From NCBI GenBank assembly GCA_964560765.1, contig CAZLMG010000002.1, positions 124,001 through 188,000 of the forward strand: a stretch of DNA of 64,000 nt, in the 5' to 3' direction. This document shows, piece by piece, positions 62,433-64,000 of the stretch. The notes below the pieces were generated by a model, which saw only the letters and a program-made list of their open reading frames with translations, was not told where the DNA came from and did not search any database. How positions within the stretch are numbered: the first letter of the stretch is position 1; each line of letters starts with the position of its first letter. The position numbers and the translations under genes are program-made. This DNA is from CAZLMG01 sp964560765. Its GTDB lineage: Bacteria; Bdellovibrionota_B; Oligoflexia; Oligoflexales; CAZLMG01.

Positions 62433-63629
62433 CTAGCCAGCTTTCTTCGGCTGACTACTTAGCGATTTCTCGATGGTTGCGAGAGCATTTCTGGCTTTGT
62501 CAAAATCGGGCGCCAGCTCCAGGCAGCGGCGCAGAGAATGCGCCGCTTTCTCGTAGGCTTCGTGAGTCTTTACGTTGGTGTAGGCCAGCCCAATATTGAA
62601 AAGAATGCGATAATTTTCTTTGAAATTGGGAAAGTACTGCAATGCCTTTTCGTACTCCGAAATCGCCGCGTCGCGATCTCCTTCTTTGGCCAGCGCCACA
62701 CCCTTGTTGTTGTAGAAGCGCACCACTTCTCCTGGCTCGGTGGTCTCGCGACAGAAGCTCTGGGCGTGGCTGGAGAAGCCAGCGTTGTTGAGCTTCTCGA
62801 ACATTGAGAACTTGATATCCGGTTGCTCTGGATTTAGCCCGAGCAGATCCTTCATTTTCGACACAGACTTATCTGGCTCATTTAGCTTAAGGTACATGTC
62901 GGACATGGCTTCTATTCGCTCCAAGTTTTGGGGCGCAGCCTTGTCGGCTTTCTCCATGACGATACGAGCGTCCTTGAATCGACCCAGTTTGAGCAAGAGG
63001 CGCCCTTTGCGATTCATCAACGATACGTCATTTTCGCTTTTTTCGAGTAAACGCTCCACCAGCGTTAGCGCTTCTTCATTGCTGCCACCAGCCTCGTAGA
63101 CATCGCACATCAGCAACAGGCCCTGGGCTCCCAAATTCGGTAGCTCTTTCCGCAAGGCTCCAATAGCTTTCTCCATGCCATTATCGAGTTTTTGGATCTT
63201 GCCAACCTTAATGCGCATCTCATCCAGAGCCATTGCGCGATCACGCCTAGCCAATGCTCGACTCAAGAATGGCAGCAATTGGATGACCGTGAATGGTTTC
63301 GGAATAATCTCGATATCGCCCAGTTCGCGTGTCAATGCGGCGTCTTCGGCATCCCGCTGCGAACCAGCCAGAACAATGAATCCCGTCTGCCGCTTTTCAG
63401 GATCATCGTGCTTCCGCCACTTTTGAATCAAGGCCAATCCCGACAGGGGAGCAAACTCAAGCTCGACCAAAACGACCGTAAAGCGCTGTTGATTGAAATG
63501 GTAAAAAGCCGTATCCAGGCCCGGCGCGCTGACTAAAGTAATGTTCTGTCGCTTCAACGGATCTTCCAACCCTTGGGCGATGGAGGGATCATCGTCGACA
63601 ACAAGAATTTTGTTGGGCAGATTTGACAA
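62433..63629 (-). CDS. Receiver-like (Asp to Glu) plus TPR-repeat protein
   Basis: A 398-residue protein: an N-terminal CheY-like domain (about 6-128; ILVVDDDP, LVELEFAPLSG, IPKPFTV) and about five TPR units (about 180-390; EYEKALQYFPNFKENYRILFNIGLAY). The phospho-acceptor position appears to be Glu instead of Asp, a change that often mimics the phosphorylated state, whereas the acidic pocket and strand-5 Lys-Pro are kept. The start is TTG at 63629 with AGGAG upstream. It shares its layout with the protein at 24231-25472. Confidence 0.87.
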   Translation of the reverse strand: MSNLPNKILVVDDDPSIAQGLEDPLKRQNITLVSAPGLDTAFYHFNQQRFTVVLVELEFAPLSGLALIQKWRKHDDPEKRQTGFIVLAGSQRDAEDAALTRELGDIEIIPKPFTVIQLLPFLSRALARRDRAMALDEMRIKVGKIQKLDNGMEKAIGALRKELPNLGAQGLLLMCDVYEAGGSNEEALTLVERLLEKSENDVSLMNRKGRLLLKLGRFKDARIVMEKADKAAPQNLERIEAMSDMYLKLNEPDKSVSKMKDLLGLNPEQPDIKFSMFEKLNNAGFSSHAQSFCRETTEPGEVVRFYNNKGVALAKEGDRDAAISEYEKALQYFPNFKENYRILFNIGLAYTNVKTHEAYEKAAHSLRRCLELAPDFDKARNALATIEKSLSSQPKKAG

Positions 63630-63829
63630 GCACCCGCTCCTAAAATGACTGCCTCGCCTTGAACCAACTTCACGAACAGGGATCGGTAGGCTAACCTATA
63701 AACTGAAGGAACTTGTTAGAACTCTTAGATTCTTCGCCTCGTTTGTGATGAAGTGGATTTTGGCGCACTCACCAAAACAGGCGATTTGTTCCTGAGATTG
63801 CAGATGGATTTACTTTTGTAGAGGCTGTC

Positions 63830-64000
63830 ATGAAAATTGGCATTTGTACTGGTGGTGGCGACTGTCCAGGTCTGAACGCAGTGATTCGGGCAGCGACAAA
63901 ACATGCCATAGGGGCTTACGGAGCCGAGGTCTGGGGCATCCAAAACAGCTTCAACGGACTCATGTCTGACCCTATGGTAGCTCGTAAACTAACGTTTAAC
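63830..64000 (+). CDS. pfkA: 6-phosphofructokinase (5' part, cut by window end)
   Basis: The first 57 codons are present. MKIGICTGGGDCPGLNAVIRA carries the phosphate-binding GGDCPGLN, a form common in PPi-dependent or actinomycete-type phosphofructokinases; E. coli PfkA has GGDAPGMN. So the phosphoryl donor is open. The later segment VWGIQNSFNGLM fits the family's 'G-x2-xGxxGL' region. AGAGG lies 5 bp upstream of the ATG. It is divergent from the receiver-TPR gene. Confidence 0.85.
   Translation, partial: MKIGICTGGGDCPGLNAVIRAATKHAIGAYGAEVWGIQNSFNGLMSDPMVARKLTFN

Overview
The window reads as a chromosomal segment of a Gram-negative, rod-shaped, aerobic bacterium of about 50-55% GC. Pointers are the MreC-MreD-PBP2-RodA elongasome, many predicted lipoproteins and outer-membrane barrels, a proton-pumping haem-copper oxidase, a FliG-type domain, hybrid kinases with sigma-54 regulators, receiver-TPR proteins and a GldA/F/G-DUF4340 ABC operon. 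This combination, with frequent TTG and GTG starts, recalls Bdellovibrionota/Oligoflexia or another former deltaproteobacterial lineage. That placement is inference. I saw no rRNA, tRNA, CRISPR array, phage gene, transposase or insertion sequence.

Layout. 1-5.7 kb: cell-shape genes mreC, mreD, mrdA, rodA, then purC and a convergent RRM protein ended by a strong hairpin terminator. 6-11 kb: envelope and lipoprotein genes of unknown role plus a cyclic-nucleotide-binding protein. 11-15.8 kb: an amidohydrolase, then a tight four-gene minus-strand operon for an isonitrile synthase (PvcA/IsnA type), an Fe(II)/2-oxoglutarate oxygenase, a cytochrome P450 and a DUF924 protein. This looks like a small natural-product pathway and is the most interesting locus. 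15.8-24 kb: a stand-alone FliG N-domain, RmuC, a DEAD-box helicase, and a divergent pair of redox enzymes (molybdopterin and FAD), then a ketopantoate-reductase-like protein. 24-31.5 kb: a pseudo-receiver TPR protein, two tandem paralogues of an unrecognised family, a small-ORF locus, Fur-box-controlled feoAB, and Lon overlapping feoB tail to tail.

32-41 kb: a 1418-residue lipoprotein with seven Ig-like repeats and an LVIVD-type propeller, then a hybrid histidine kinase/NtrC-type regulator pair, and a CheY-like protein with a structured leader. 41-46 kb: a PLP decarboxylase coupled to CorA, a small barrel protein and a class-V aminotransferase fold protein. 46-54 kb: a long minus-strand run from a dihaem cytochrome c through all cytochrome oxidase subunits (two different subunit III genes, an overlooked 33-residue membrane peptide, a CPVCG protein), a TlpA-like thioredoxin and DUF420, continuing almost without gap into two half-size YeeE/YedE transporters and a persulfide-dioxygenase-like hydrolase. 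This suggests respiration and sulfane-sulfur handling are co-expressed. 54-64 kb: DUF2721, photolyase, a DksA/TraR zinc finger, transaldolase, the Gld-like ABC operon with a recognisable promoter, a second receiver-TPR protein, and the 5' end of a phosphofructokinase gene cut by the window edge.
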